From Novosphingobium taihuense (lineage in GTDB: Bacteria; Pseudomonadota; Alphaproteobacteria; Sphingomonadales; Sphingomonadaceae), in NCBI RefSeq assembly GCF_007830315.1, contig NZ_VLKJ01000007.1, positions 62,001-126,000 of the forward strand: DNA of 64,000 bases, in the 5' to 3' direction. Under the pieces are notes generated by a model that worked only from the letters and a program-made list of their open reading frames with translations, made no database searches and was not told the DNA's origin. Shown here one piece after another: positions 10,368 to 18,922 of the stretch. A program made the position numbers and the translations under genes. Numbering within the stretch: position 1 is the first letter of the stretch; each line of letters starts with the position of its first letter.

Positions 10368-11786
10368 TCAGGCGGCGTTGTCGATGCCCAGTTCCGAAAG
10401 CTTGCGGTAAAGGGTGGATCGCCCGATCCCGAGCCTGCGTGCGACTTCCGTCATGCGGCCGCGATAATGACCGATGGCGAGGCGGATCACATCGGCCTCG
10501 ATGTCTTCGAGCGGGCGCAGGTTTCCGTCAGGTGCGAAGAGCGTGATGCCTGCGCCGTCAGTGACGGCGGGCGCGCGCCTGCTGCTTTCCCCGATCATGT
10601 TTGAAAGGCTGGGAAAGTCCTGCGCAGTCAGGGCTTCGCCATCGCAGAACACTGCAGCGCGGAACAGGGTCGCCTGCAACTGGCGCACGTTGCCCGGCCA
10701 GTCATAGGCTGAAAGAAGCGCCAGAGCGCCGTCCGTAATGCCGAGCGGCCTGAGGCCGGGCTGTTCGCCGATGCGAGTCAGGAAATGCCGGGCCAGCGCC
10801 GGAATGTCTGCCGAGCGCTCGCGCAATGACGGGAGTGTAACCTGGGTCTGCGCCAACAATGTATGCAGTTCGGCGCGGAAGTCGCCGGTTTCGACAAGAT
10901 CTCGCAGGCCGCTGTTGGCGCAGGCAATAACCCGCACGTCGATGCGGAAGGAATGGCGCGCGCCGATCGGCTGCACATCGCCACGTTCGAGAAAACGAAC
11001 AAGCCGGTCCTGCACATTTTCGGGCAGTCGGTCTACTTCGTCGATGACGAGCGTGCCGCCATCGGCGTGTTGCAGCAAACCGACATGGCGCTCGAAGGCT
11101 CCGGCGAAAGCACCCTTTTCATGGCCGAAGAGTGCGGATTCGATCTGGTTGGCTGGCATGCCGCCGATGTTGATCGTGCGCAGGCCGGTGCGGCTGCGCG
11201 GGCTTGCGGCGTGCATGGCACGCACGAGCATTTCCTTGCCGGTGCCGCTTTCGCCTTCAATCAGAATGTTGCCGTGGGTACGAGCGGCCTTTGCTGCCAC
11301 GGCCAGCGCTGCACGGAAGGCGGGGGCAGCGCCGATCATCGAATCGAAATCGAGCGGAGCGCCGAACTTCTCGGTCAACGGCTGCAGTTCGCTGGCGTCG
11401 GTTTCGCGCGAGGTTGCGCTGCGCAAGGCCTGCAGGAGCCTTTCGGGCGCTACGGGCTTGATCAGGTAGTCCGTTGCGCCTGCACGCATCGCTTCTACCG
11501 CCAGCAAGGGTGATGCGCTGGTCGTCAGCATCAGGATCGGCAGGGCGGGGCGGCGGGCCTTGAGTTCGGCGATCAAGGCGCAGGCATCGTCACCCGGCAC
11601 CCACTGGTCGAGGATTATCGCGCCAAGTTGCATCCCCTGGCGCGTGCCCAGCGTGGCAATCGCGCTTTCCGAATCGCGGGCGATGATCGTGCGCCAACCT
11701 TCCCGCGCAGCCAGCGCCGAAATCAGGCGGCACTGGGCGGGTTCGTCGTCTATCAGCATGAGAAGGCGCTGTTCGGGCTCGTGCAT
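10368..11786 (-). CDS. NtrC-family response regulator with altered GAFTGA loop
   Basis: The 472-residue product has a receiver domain (1-120, acidic LIDDEP start, phosphoacceptor Asp60, Lys110). A AAA+ domain follows, with Walker A GESGTGKE (178-185) and Walker B TLVIDEVD. At the C terminus is a Fis-type helix-turn-helix (MTEVARRLGIGRSTLYRKL). The loop that contacts sigma-54 reads GAFAGA at 225-230 instead of GAFTGA. Substitution of that Thr by Ala in PspF-type activators is known to destroy sigma-54 contact. The protein may therefore work without sigma-54, or be regulated differently. No histidine kinase is adjacent. The SDR gene lies 19 bases downstream, and the oxidase peptide gene is divergent. 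Confidence 0.9.
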   Translation of the reverse strand: MHEPEQRLLMLIDDEPAQCRLISALAAREGWRTIIARDSESAIATLGTRQGMQLGAIILDQWVPGDDACALIAELKARRPALPILMLTTSASPLLAVEAMRAGATDYLIKPVAPERLLQALRSATSRETDASELQPLTEKFGAPLDFDSMIGAAPAFRAALAVAAKAARTHGNILIEGESGTGKEMLVRAMHAASPRSRTGLRTINIGGMPANQIESALFGHEKGAFAGAFERHVGLLQHADGGTLVIDEVDRLPENVQDRLVRFLERGDVQPIGARHSFRIDVRVIACANSGLRDLVETGDFRAELHTLLAQTQVTLPSLRERSADIPALARHFLTRIGEQPGLRPLGITDGALALLSAYDWPGNVRQLQATLFRAAVFCDGEALTAQDFPSLSNMIGESSRRAPAVTDGAGITLFAPDGNLRPLEDIEADVIRLAIGHYRGRMTEVARRLGIGRSTLYRKLSELGIDNAA

Positions 11787-11953
11787 GACCTAGTACTTTG
11801 ACTCCCCCGCATTTGCGTCAGGAGCCAGTCAGTAGCCTGATTGGGTAAAGAGGCGATTAAGCGCAACCGCGATGCTCTTGGCTTGAGCCTGAAGCACTCG
11901 GTCGCTAGAGCATGCGCGTCGCGCCACCGTGGCGCATGGATTTGGGGAAGAAA

Positions 11954-12076
11954 ATGGCTCCTGCAAATGACATCAAGGCTGCAAAGTCGACCTACGAAGG
12001 TTTCGTGAACATGGTGAAGTGGGCCACGCCCGCAATCTGCGCGCTGGTCTTCGTGATCATCCTGGTGATCCAGTAA
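11954..12076 (+). CDS. aa3-type cytochrome c oxidase subunit IV
   Basis: This 40-residue peptide begins MAPANDIKAAKSTYEGFVNM and ends in one hydrophobic helix (ATPAICALVFVIILVIQ). That is the pattern of the bacterial aa3 cytochrome oxidase subunit IV family, in which a short polar segment precedes a single transmembrane helix. A ggggaag ribosome-binding site lies four bases before ATG 11954; an in-frame ATG at 11936 would add six residues but lacks such a site. It sits 19 bases upstream of pntAA and is probably its cotranscribed leader gene. Other oxidase subunits are not in the window. Confidence 0.85.
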   Translation: MAPANDIKAAKSTYEGFVNMVKWATPAICALVFVIILVIQ

Positions 12077-12095
12077 AAGCGCCGTGGCGGGGGCA

Positions 12096-13211
12096 ATGAA
12101 GATCGCTGTCCTTCGGGAACGTGCGACGGGGGAGAGCAGGGTTTCGGCGTCGCCGGAGACTGTGAAGAAGTTCATTGCCCTCGGGGCAACGGTGTCTGTG
12201 GAGAGCGGGGCGGGCATTACTGCCTCGATCTCTGACGATGAATACCGCGCGGCCGGGGCGGAAGTTGCGGACAATGCGGTGCAGGGCGCGGATATCGTGC
12301 TTGGCGTTCAGGGTCCGGAGCCGGAGCTTCTGGCAGGTGCAAACCCTGGCGCGTGGATCGTGGCGGGGCTTGATCCGTTCGGCCAGCGCGCGCGTGTCGA
12401 TGCCTATGCCGCTGCCGGATACGAAGCCCTCGCCATGGAGTTCATGCCGCGCATCACCCGTGCGCAGTCCATGGATATCCTGTCCTCGCAGTCGAACCTA
12501 GCCGGCTACAAGGCGGTTCTGGTTGCCGCGAACCTTTATGGTCGCGCCTTTCCGATGATGATGACGGCGGCGGGCACGGTCTCTGCGGCCAAGGCCTTCG
12601 TCATGGGCGTGGGCGTTGCCGGGCTTCAGGCCATCGCCACCGCCCGCCGCCTCGGCGCGCAGGTTTCGGCGACGGACGTGCGTTCGGCCACCAAGGAGCA
12701 GATCCAGTCGCTCGGCGCCAAGCCGATCTTCGTGGAGAACGTGGCGGGCATCGAAGGCGAAGGCGCCGGTGGCTATGCCACGGAGATGAGCGAGGAATAC
12801 CAGAAGGCCCAGGCCGAACTGGTCAGCTCGCACATCGCCAAGCAGGACATCGTCATCACCACCGCGCTGATTCCGGGCCGCCCGGCTCCGCGCCTGATCT
12901 CGGACGCGCAGATCGCCACGATGAAGCCCGGTTCGGTCATCTTCGACCTTGCCGTGGCGCAGGGTGGCAACGTCGAAGGATCGGCGCCCGATCAGGTGGT
13001 CGAAAAGCACGGCGTGAAGATCGTCGGCTATTCGAACACGCCCGCGCACCTGCCGGCCGATGCCTCGGCCCTGTTCAGCCGCAACCTGTACAATTTCCTC
13101 TCGGCCTTCTGGGACAAGGAGCAAGGCAAGCCCGTGCTCGACGAGGAAATCGGCAACGCCATCCGCCTGACGCAGGGCGGCAAGGTGGTCAACGAGAGGT
13201 TGTTGGGGTGA
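12096..13211 (+). CDS. pntAA: NAD(P) transhydrogenase subunit alpha part 1 (NAD-binding)
   Basis: This subunit carries domain I of the proton-translocating transhydrogenase and binds NAD(H). The enzyme transfers hydride between NADH and NADP using the proton gradient. The 371-residue product has the AlaDH/PNT N-terminal domain (MKIAVLRERATGESRVSASP), the NAD-binding glycine motif GVGVAGLQA, and the conserved TTALIPGRPAP and PGSVIFDLA stretches. ATG 12096 follows a GGCGGGGG ribosome-binding sequence; GTG 12084 would add four residues. As in Rhodospirillum, the alpha subunit is split, and the membrane part is the separate pntAB gene. Unusually, an unrelated orphan gene lies between the two. Confidence 0.96.
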   Translation: MKIAVLRERATGESRVSASPETVKKFIALGATVSVESGAGITASISDDEYRAAGAEVADNAVQGADIVLGVQGPEPELLAGANPGAWIVAGLDPFGQRARVDAYAAAGYEALAMEFMPRITRAQSMDILSSQSNLAGYKAVLVAANLYGRAFPMMMTAAGTVSAAKAFVMGVGVAGLQAIATARRLGAQVSATDVRSATKEQIQSLGAKPIFVENVAGIEGEGAGGYATEMSEEYQKAQAELVSSHIAKQDIVITTALIPGRPAPRLISDAQIATMKPGSVIFDLAVAQGGNVEGSAPDQVVEKHGVKIVGYSNTPAHLPADASALFSRNLYNFLSAFWDKEQGKPVLDEEIGNAIRLTQGGKVVNERLLG

Positions 13212-13957
13212 ATGCGAGGACAGCCATAAGGACCAGCTTGGCTGTTGGCTTCAACCTGATCTTGTACGCGAGTTCTATTTCGGTGGACGCCGCTAGTGAT
13301 AGTGGAAAGATTAAGTACTACTTTCCGCAAGAGTTGACTGCTGAAGAGGCCTCGCAGGAGAGCAAAGTTGTCAAAGAGGGCGAGCCATGGCTCGTTATGC
13401 GCGCCGCACCTTTTCGACTGGCACGTTTAAAATTGCCTTTCGAAAAGCGTTACGGGAAGCGTGTTCGCCGGATAAAGCCTGGTGAGTTTATCTTCGTTTC
13501 AGCAGGTGAAAAGAGCTACGGTTGCGCCGCCCTGCTGGACTGGACTGACACTGGTGAACTTGTCCCCTGTTTCGCTGATCTAGACAATGACGGATCATTT
13601 GAGGGAGTGATACTGAAAAAGACTACTCCCGAATTCAACTCATATCCCGGTTCCGTCAGTATAGATGATCTCGAACGAATTGCGCCGTTGCCTTACGATT
13701 TGGTCACCGACCGGAAAGCGATCGAAGCACTGAGTCCCCCGACCAAATGGCAGATTGAGCAGTGGGGAGCAGCCATCCGGATTTGCGAGGCAGTGAGGCA
13801 CGACTTCAGAAAATGTCTCGATAAGAGGGCTAGAATTGTAGGCGGTTCTAGCATTCAAAGAGTTGAACTTGCAGGGGGCGTTTTTCTAATTCGGCCGCTC
13901 GGCAGTGAGGGGGTGTCCGTCAAAGTCGAGAAACTGCCAAGTCCGATATTGTTCTAA
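13208..13957 (+). CDS. secreted orphan protein inserted in the pnt operon
   Basis: The 249-residue product starts at GTG 13208, overlapping the pntAA stop by four bases. It has a probable signal peptide (about residues 1-28, ending VDAA). Residues near 120 read CFADLDNDGSFEG, a D-x-D-N-D-G loop like the calcium loops of EF-hand/VCBS proteins. Cys residues in CAALLDW, VPCF, ICEA and KCLD suggest a disulfide-bonded periplasmic fold. Codon choice and base composition are clearly more AT-rich than in the flanking pnt genes, which suggests acquisition by transfer. It would be translated as part of the pnt message. I do not recognise the family, and no link to transhydrogenase chemistry is visible. 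Confidence 0.7.
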   Translation: MNARTAIRTSLAVGFNLILYASSISVDAASDSGKIKYYFPQELTAEEASQESKVVKEGEPWLVMRAAPFRLARLKLPFEKRYGKRVRRIKPGEFIFVSAGEKSYGCAALLDWTDTGELVPCFADLDNDGSFEGVILKKTTPEFNSYPGSVSIDDLERIAPLPYDLVTDRKAIEALSPPTKWQIEQWGAAIRICEAVRHDFRKCLDKRARIVGGSSIQRVELAGGVFLIRPLGSEGVSVKVEKLPSPILF

Positions 13958-13973
13958 AGCTGAGGGGCCTGAC

Positions 13974-14258
13974 ATGGACTTCATATCGATCCTGAGCATT
14001 TTCGTGCTCGCCTGCTTTGTCGGGTACTACGTCGTCTGGTCGGTCACGCCGGCCCTGCATACGCCGCTGATGGCGGTGACCAATGCGATTTCGTCGGTCA
14101 TCGTGGTCGGCGCGCTGGTGGCCTCGGCGGCTGCCGGTAGCCCTTCGGCCAAGTGGCTGGGGCTGGGCGCGGTGGTGCTGGCTTCGGTCAACATCTTCGG
14201 CGGGTTTGCCGTGACCGCGCGCATGCTGGCGATGTACAAGAAGAAGGAGAAGAAGTGA
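13974..14258 (+). CDS. pntAB: NAD(P) transhydrogenase subunit alpha part 2 (membrane)
   Basis: The 94-residue product has three hydrophobic helices (about 4-24, 32-53 and 58-80) and a basic tail (KKKEKK). It matches the small membrane subunit of split transhydrogenases, which forms the proton channel together with pntB. A gagggg ribosome-binding site lies six bases before ATG 13974. The stop overlaps the pntB start (TGATG). It is separated from pntAA by the orphan gene at 13208-13957. Confidence 0.92.
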   Translation: MDFISILSIFVLACFVGYYVVWSVTPALHTPLMAVTNAISSVIVVGALVASAAAGSPSAKWLGLGAVVLASVNIFGGFAVTARMLAMYKKKEKK

Positions 14259-15670
14259 TGGAACACGTCGCTGTCTCTCCCTGGGTGGCGCTGGCCTATC
14301 TGGTCTCGGGCGTCCTGTTCATCCTCGCGCTGCGCGGTCTTTCCAGCCCGGCGACGAGCCGTGCGGGCAATCGCTATGGCATGATCGGCATGACCATCGC
14401 GGTCGCGACCACGCTGCTGACGCATTCGATCGCCAGTCTGCCCGAGATCATCGTGGCGCTGGCCATCGGTGGCGGCATCGGCTTCGTCATCGCCCGCAAG
14501 ATCGCGATGACCGACATGCCGCAGCTGGTCGCCGCGTTCCACTCGCTGGTCGGCCTGGCCGCCGTGCTGGTGGGCCTTGCCGCCTACCTCAACCCGGACG
14601 CCTTTGGGATCATGCTGCCCGACGGCCAGATCAACCCGGTCAGCCGCATCGAACTCGGCCTCGGCATCGCCATCGGTGCGATCACGTTTTCGGGCTCGGT
14701 GATTGCCTTCCTCAAGCTTGCCGGCAAGATGAGCGGATCGCCGATCCTGCTGCCGGGGCGCCACGTGCTCAACCTCGGCACGCTGATCGCGATCATCGGC
14801 CTGGTGGCCTGGTTCACGCAGGACCAGTCGGCCTGGGTGATCGCCACGATCACGGTGCTGTCGTTCATCATCGGCTTCCTACTGATCATCCCGATCGGCG
14901 GCGCGGACATGCCGGTGGTCGTCTCGATGCTCAACTCGTACTCGGGCTGGGCAGCGGCGGCGATGGGCTTCACGCTGCACAACACCGCGATGATCGTGAC
15001 CGGCGCGCTGGTCGGCTCGTCGGGTGCGATCCTGTCGTATATCATGTGCAAGGCGATGAATCGCGGGTTCCTCGCCGTGATCGCAGGTGGCTTCGGCGCA
15101 GAAGCCGCTGCCGCTGGCGGTGCTGCCAAGGAGCAACGCCCGTGGAAGCGCGGCTCTGCCGAAGACGCGGCCTACATGATGAAGGAAGCCGAGAACGTCA
15201 TCATCATCCCGGGATACGGCATGGCCGTGTCCCAGGCGCAGCACGCGCTGCGCGAGATGGGCGACGTGCTCAAGAAGGAAGGCGTCAACGTCAAGTACGC
15301 CATCCACCCTGTCGCAGGCCGCATGCCCGGCCACATGAACGTGCTGCTGGCCGAAGCCAACGTGCCTTACGATGAAGTGTTCGAGCTGGAAGACATCAAC
15401 AGCGAGTTCGCGCAGGCTGACGTGGCCTTCATCATCGGCGCGAACGACGTTGTGAACCCGGCAGCAAAGACCGACAAGTCCTCGCCGATCTACGGGATGC
15501 CCGTGTTCGACGTCGACAAGGCCAAGACGATCTTCTTCGTCAAGCGCTCGATGGGCGGCGTGGGCTATGCCGGTGTCGACAACGACGTGTTCTACATGGA
15601 CCAGACCATGATGCTCCTCGCCGATGCCAAGAAGATGGTCGAGGACATCGTCAAGGCGCTGCAGCACTGA
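14258..15670 (+). CDS. pntB: NAD(P) transhydrogenase subunit beta
   Basis: The 470-residue product has about nine transmembrane helices in its first 280 residues, including the conserved TDMPQLVAAFHSLVGLAA region. The C-terminal NADP-binding domain III contains IIPGYGMAVSQAQ, HPVAGRMPGHMNVLLAEA and IIGANDVVNPAA. It supplies the NADP(H) site and most of the proton path. Start ATG 14258 overlaps the pntAB stop, and its own stop overlaps the start of the next lipoprotein gene, so all are one translationally coupled operon. Confidence 0.97.
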   Translation: MEHVAVSPWVALAYLVSGVLFILALRGLSSPATSRAGNRYGMIGMTIAVATTLLTHSIASLPEIIVALAIGGGIGFVIARKIAMTDMPQLVAAFHSLVGLAAVLVGLAAYLNPDAFGIMLPDGQINPVSRIELGLGIAIGAITFSGSVIAFLKLAGKMSGSPILLPGRHVLNLGTLIAIIGLVAWFTQDQSAWVIATITVLSFIIGFLLIIPIGGADMPVVVSMLNSYSGWAAAAMGFTLHNTAMIVTGALVGSSGAILSYIMCKAMNRGFLAVIAGGFGAEAAAAGGAAKEQRPWKRGSAEDAAYMMKEAENVIIIPGYGMAVSQAQHALREMGDVLKKEGVNVKYAIHPVAGRMPGHMNVLLAEANVPYDEVFELEDINSEFAQADVAFIIGANDVVNPAAKTDKSSPIYGMPVFDVDKAKTIFFVKRSMGGVGYAGVDNDVFYMDQTMMLLADAKKMVEDIVKALQH

Positions 15671-15990
15671 TGCGTGCTGCCGTTGCTCTGCTGGCACTTT
15701 CGCTGGCGGCAACGGCCTGCACGCCTTCGAAACTGGCTTATGGAAAGGTCCGCTCGGCTCTGGTCGATGCGGGCCTTTCCGATTCCAACGCTGCCTGTAT
15801 GGCGGATCGGATGACCGATCGGCTGAGCATCGGCCAGTTGAAGCGATTGCAGTCACTGCAGGGGCCGAAGCGTGGGCTTGCTGACTATGTGGCAACGGTC
15901 AAGCGGCTTGGCGATGCCCAACTGCTTGGTGTGACGACAAGCGCTGCAGCGCTCTGTGCAAGCGGTCTGGCGCCAGAGAAGACGCGTTAG
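15670..15990 (+). CDS. small lipoprotein, hypothetical
   Basis: The 106-residue protein starts at the ATG that overlaps the pntB stop (TGATG). It has a lipoprotein signal with lipobox ATAC (Cys17). The mature part is helical and charged and contains two further Cys (AACMADRMTD and LCASG), which could pair. It resembles small periplasmic helical proteins but I do not recognise a named family. Its coupling to pntB suggests cotranscription rather than a known role in the transhydrogenase. Confidence 0.7.
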   Translation: MRAAVALLALSLAATACTPSKLAYGKVRSALVDAGLSDSNAACMADRMTDRLSIGQLKRLQSLQGPKRGLADYVATVKRLGDAQLLGVTTSAAALCASGLAPEKTR

Positions 15991-16069
15991 CGGTCTGGAC
16001 CTCCCGCCCCGCCTTTCGTAAGGCCGGTGCAAACAGGGGCCTGTCATTCAAGCCCGGGGAGTTATCGTT

Positions 16070-16759
16070 TTGCGCAAGATCGGCCTTATTGGCGGCATGA
16101 GCTGGGTTTCGACCCGCACTTACTACGAAGACATCAATCAGCTGGTGCAGGCGCGCACGTCAAAGGTGGCCAGCGCGCCGCTGCTGATTGAAAGCCTCGA
16201 CTTCACCGACCTCATCCGGCTTTCCACGGCGGAGCAATGGGCCCATGCGGCTGACGTTCTTGCCGACAGTGCCCGCAGGCTCGAACAGGCAGGCGCAACG
16301 GCGCTGCTTATTGGCGCCAATTCGATGCACAAGGTCTATGACAAGGTGGCCGAGGCGGTTTCGGTGCCGGTGATCCATATCGCCGACGCAGTTGGCGCGA
16401 AGATGAAGGATGCTGGCGTCACCAATGCCACGCTGCTCGGCACGCGCAACGTCGTGATGGAGAGCTTTTACCGCAAGCGCTTGATCGCTCACGGCGTCAG
16501 CTTGCTGCCACCGGTGGTCGAGGAAGTCGATGCGATGGATGCGATCATCTATGACGAACTGATGCTCGGCAAAGCCTCGCGCGCGGCGGAGCGGACCTTC
16601 AAGACGATGCTGACCAACATGGGCCAGCGCGGTGCAAAGGGTGCGGTGCTGGCCTGCACGGAGCTCGACATGGTGATCGACGTGGATGCCAATGTGCTGC
16701 CGATTTTCGATGGCACGCGCATTCACGCGCAGGCGGCGGTCGACTGGATCCTCGGTTGA
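16070..16759 (+). CDS. aspartate/glutamate racemase family protein, one catalytic Cys missing
   Basis: The 229-residue product belongs to the Asp/Glu racemase family (start KIGLIGGMSWVST, end IFDGTRIHA). Cofactor-independent racemases use two cysteines. Here the second is present (ACTELD, Cys196), but the first position reads ANSMHK with Ala83. In the E. coli YgeA-type relatives this position is Thr, and those enzymes act preferentially on L-Asp/L-Glu. This protein may thus be single-Cys, with restricted or different chemistry such as decarboxylase/isomerase action. The start is a TTG at 16070 preceded by ggggag, seven bases upstream. It is followed by the dGTPase gene seven bases later. Confidence 0.85.
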   Translation: MRKIGLIGGMSWVSTRTYYEDINQLVQARTSKVASAPLLIESLDFTDLIRLSTAEQWAHAADVLADSARRLEQAGATALLIGANSMHKVYDKVAEAVSVPVIHIADAVGAKMKDAGVTNATLLGTRNVVMESFYRKRLIAHGVSLLPPVVEEVDAMDAIIYDELMLGKASRAAERTFKTMLTNMGQRGAKGAVLACTELDMVIDVDANVLPIFDGTRIHAQAAVDWILG

Positions 16760-16766
16760 TTGCAAC

Positions 16767-17939
16767 GTGATCGAGGGCCGCGCACCTTACGCCAGCGATC
16801 CTGCGCGCACGCGCGGGCGCGAGTTCGGGCTGGACGACAAGGCTTCGCGTGGTCCGCGCAGCGCATTCCAGCGCGACCGGGATCGCATCATCCACTCGAT
16901 CGCGTTTCGCCGGCTTCGCCACAAGACGCAGGTGTTCATCGCGCCCGATGGTGACCACTACCGGGTGCGGCTGACGCATAGCCTGGAAGTGGCGCAGATC
17001 GGGCGGGTGATCGCGCGGGCGCTGGGTCTGGACGAGGACCTTACCGAGGCGCTGTGCCTTGCCCACGACATCGGCCATCCACCGTTCGGCCATGCCGGCG
17101 AGGATGCGCTGGAGGAGGCCACGGCAGGGGTAGGGGGCTTCGACCACAACGCCAACACCCTGCGCGTGCTGATGCGGCTCGAAAGTCCCTATTGCGGGCA
17201 TGAGGGTCTGAACCTCTCGTGGGAAACGCTGGAGGGTCTTGCCAAGCACAACGGGCCGATACTCAAGCCCACCTGGGCGCTGGAGGAGCTGGACGCTGCG
17301 TTCCCGCTGGACCTGACGACCTTTGCTTCGCTCGAAGCGCAGGTGGCGGCGATTTCCGATGATATCGCATATGACAACCATGACATCGACGATGGATTGC
17401 GGGCGGGGTTTCTGTGCCTTGACCAATTGCTGGAACTGCCATCCGTAGCGGACCAGTGGCGCTCCATTGAGCACCGCTTTCCGGGGGCGCCACAAGACCG
17501 GTTGCTGCGCGAGCTGGTGCGCGGGCAGATCGGCCGCATGGTCAATGACGTTATCGCCACGGCACAGGCGAACATCGCAGATACGGGCGTGGCCAGCGTT
17601 GAGGACGTGCGCAATGCCGGTCGACCGCTCGCCATCTTCTCGGACGCGATGGGCGAAGAAGAGCGTGCACTGAAACAGTTCATGTACCAACGGCTCTATC
17701 TGCACGAGGAGCAGTGCCAGACGGCGGATCGGGCAAGGGATGTGATTGCCTCGCTGTTCAGGGCTTATGCCGAGGACCCCGCGCAGATGCCGGACAGCTG
17801 GCGCACATCGCTCCCCACTGCCGAACCTGCACGCACGCGCCATATCGCCGACTTCATCTCGGGCATGACAGACCGCTACGCGATCGACAGCTATGCCCGA
17901 CTGTTTGGTCAGGCTCCGGAAGGGTTGCGCAATGTCTGA
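16767..17939 (+). CDS. deoxyguanosinetriphosphate triphosphohydrolase-like protein
   Basis: The 390-residue HD-domain protein matches dGTPase-like triphosphohydrolases, which hydrolyse dNTPs to nucleoside and triphosphate and tune dNTP pools. Visible features are the early RTRGREFGLDDKASRGPRS region, IIHSIAFRRLRHKTQV, the first metal His71 (RLTHSLEVAQIGR), the HD pair His100-Asp101 in LAHDIGHPPFGHAG, FDHNANTLR, and the last metal Asp in AAISDDIAYDNHD. The start is GTG 16767; no ATG is available in frame near this position. It is in the same operon as the racemase homologue and overlaps the next gene by eight bases. Confidence 0.92.
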   Translation: MIEGRAPYASDPARTRGREFGLDDKASRGPRSAFQRDRDRIIHSIAFRRLRHKTQVFIAPDGDHYRVRLTHSLEVAQIGRVIARALGLDEDLTEALCLAHDIGHPPFGHAGEDALEEATAGVGGFDHNANTLRVLMRLESPYCGHEGLNLSWETLEGLAKHNGPILKPTWALEELDAAFPLDLTTFASLEAQVAAISDDIAYDNHDIDDGLRAGFLCLDQLLELPSVADQWRSIEHRFPGAPQDRLLRELVRGQIGRMVNDVIATAQANIADTGVASVEDVRNAGRPLAIFSDAMGEEERALKQFMYQRLYLHEEQCQTADRARDVIASLFRAYAEDPAQMPDSWRTSLPTAEPARTRHIADFISGMTDRYAIDSYARLFGQAPEGLRNV

Positions 17940-18609
17940 CCAGACGCGCGTTGTGCTCGTGGGAGCGACCGGCCTGATCGGGCGTGCGGTGATGGCCGAG
18001 GCCGTCGCGCGTCCTGACATTCATCTCGTCGCCGTGGCGCGGAGAGAAGTTTCGCTGCCCAAGGGCGCGCGGATGGAGATGTTGCTATCCGATACCGAGC
18101 ATTGGCCCGATGCGATAGCGGCAGGGCGCCCTCATGCGGTCGTGATTGCTCTAGGCACCACGATAAAGTCCGTAGGAGGAGACCGTCAGGCGTTTCGGGC
18201 TGTTGATCACGATCTCGTCCTTGAATGCGCGGCGGCTGCGAAGGCTGCGGGGGCACGGCAGTTCATCGTTGTTTCGTCGGTGGGGGCGCAGTTCTCTTCA
18301 AGGAACTTTTACCTTTCGGTCAAGGGCGAGGTCGAGGACAAGCTGGCCAAGCTTCATTTCGACCGGCTCGACGTGATCCGGCCCGGTTTGCTCAAGGGCA
18401 GGCGGGAAGGTGTGCCTCGCCCGGCCGAGAGGATCGGGATGATCCTGAGCCCGCTGGCCGATCTTTTCATGCTTGGTGGGTTGCGCAAGTATCGCTCCGC
18501 CAGGGATAGCGACGTTGCTCGCGTGATCCTGAATCTGGCAGGCGCGAAGCAGCGTGGACGCCATGTCCATCAGCATGACGAGATGCGTCGCATCCTGCGC
18601 CGGGGATAA
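17932..18609 (+). CDS. NAD(P)-binding Rossmann protein, NmrA/epimerase-like
   Basis: The 225-residue product begins with a Rossmann dinucleotide-binding loop (VVLVGATGLIGRAVM). Further on are IVVSSVGAQ, then Y-x-x-x-K (YLSVKGEVED), and IRPGLLKGRREG. This is the pattern of atypical short-chain dehydrogenases related to the HTATIP2/oxidoreductase-like group. It could be a redox sensor or an oxidoreductase; no substrate is indicated. Start ATG 17932 overlaps the dGTPase stop by eight bases. It is the last gene before the glycine riboswitch. Confidence 0.82.
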   Translation: MSDQTRVVLVGATGLIGRAVMAEAVARPDIHLVAVARREVSLPKGARMEMLLSDTEHWPDAIAAGRPHAVVIALGTTIKSVGGDRQAFRAVDHDLVLECAAAAKAAGARQFIVVSSVGAQFSSRNFYLSVKGEVEDKLAKLHFDRLDVIRPGLLKGRREGVPRPAERIGMILSPLADLFMLGGLRKYRSARDSDVARVILNLAGAKQRGRHVHQHDEMRRILRRG

Positions 18610-18667
18610 GCTGGCCTTACTCCGGTTGACTTCACACTGCACTGCAACGATGAGGACACGTCGCTGA

Positions 18668-18892
18668 TCGCGCGGGAGAGCTCTCTCGATTCGTTCAGGA
18701 TCGAGAGACGCCGAAGGAGCAACCGCCCCGGAATCTCTCAGGCAAATGGACCGCGTTGGTCGACAGCGACACTCTGGAAAGTGCCGCTTCCCGCAAAGGG
18801 GAGGGCCGCCGAAGGGGTAACCCCATCCAAACCCGTCTGGAGAGGCGGGCGGGGGAAAGCTCTCAGGTTTCCGTGACAGAGGGGGCGCCGAA
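18668..18892 (+). promoter_or_regulatory. tandem glycine riboswitch
   Basis: Two consecutive aptamers are recognisable just upstream of the glycine-cleavage genes. The first has gggagagc (18675-18682), gccgaaggagcaa (about 18710-18722), aatctctcaggcaaa (18732-18746) and gacactctggaaagtg (18768-18783). The second has gccgccgaaggggtaa (18805-18820), agctctcaggttt (18858-18870) and ccgtgacagaggggg (18871-18885). These are the conserved core elements of the glycine riboswitch, which binds glycine cooperatively and in most bacteria turns on gcv expression. The expression platform appears to be the short stretch between about 18886 and the gcvT start; no strong terminator is visible, so translation control is more likely. 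Confidence 0.96.
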
Positions 18893-18922
18893 TGGCGTCT
18901 GAACTGCACGGGAATGATATTT

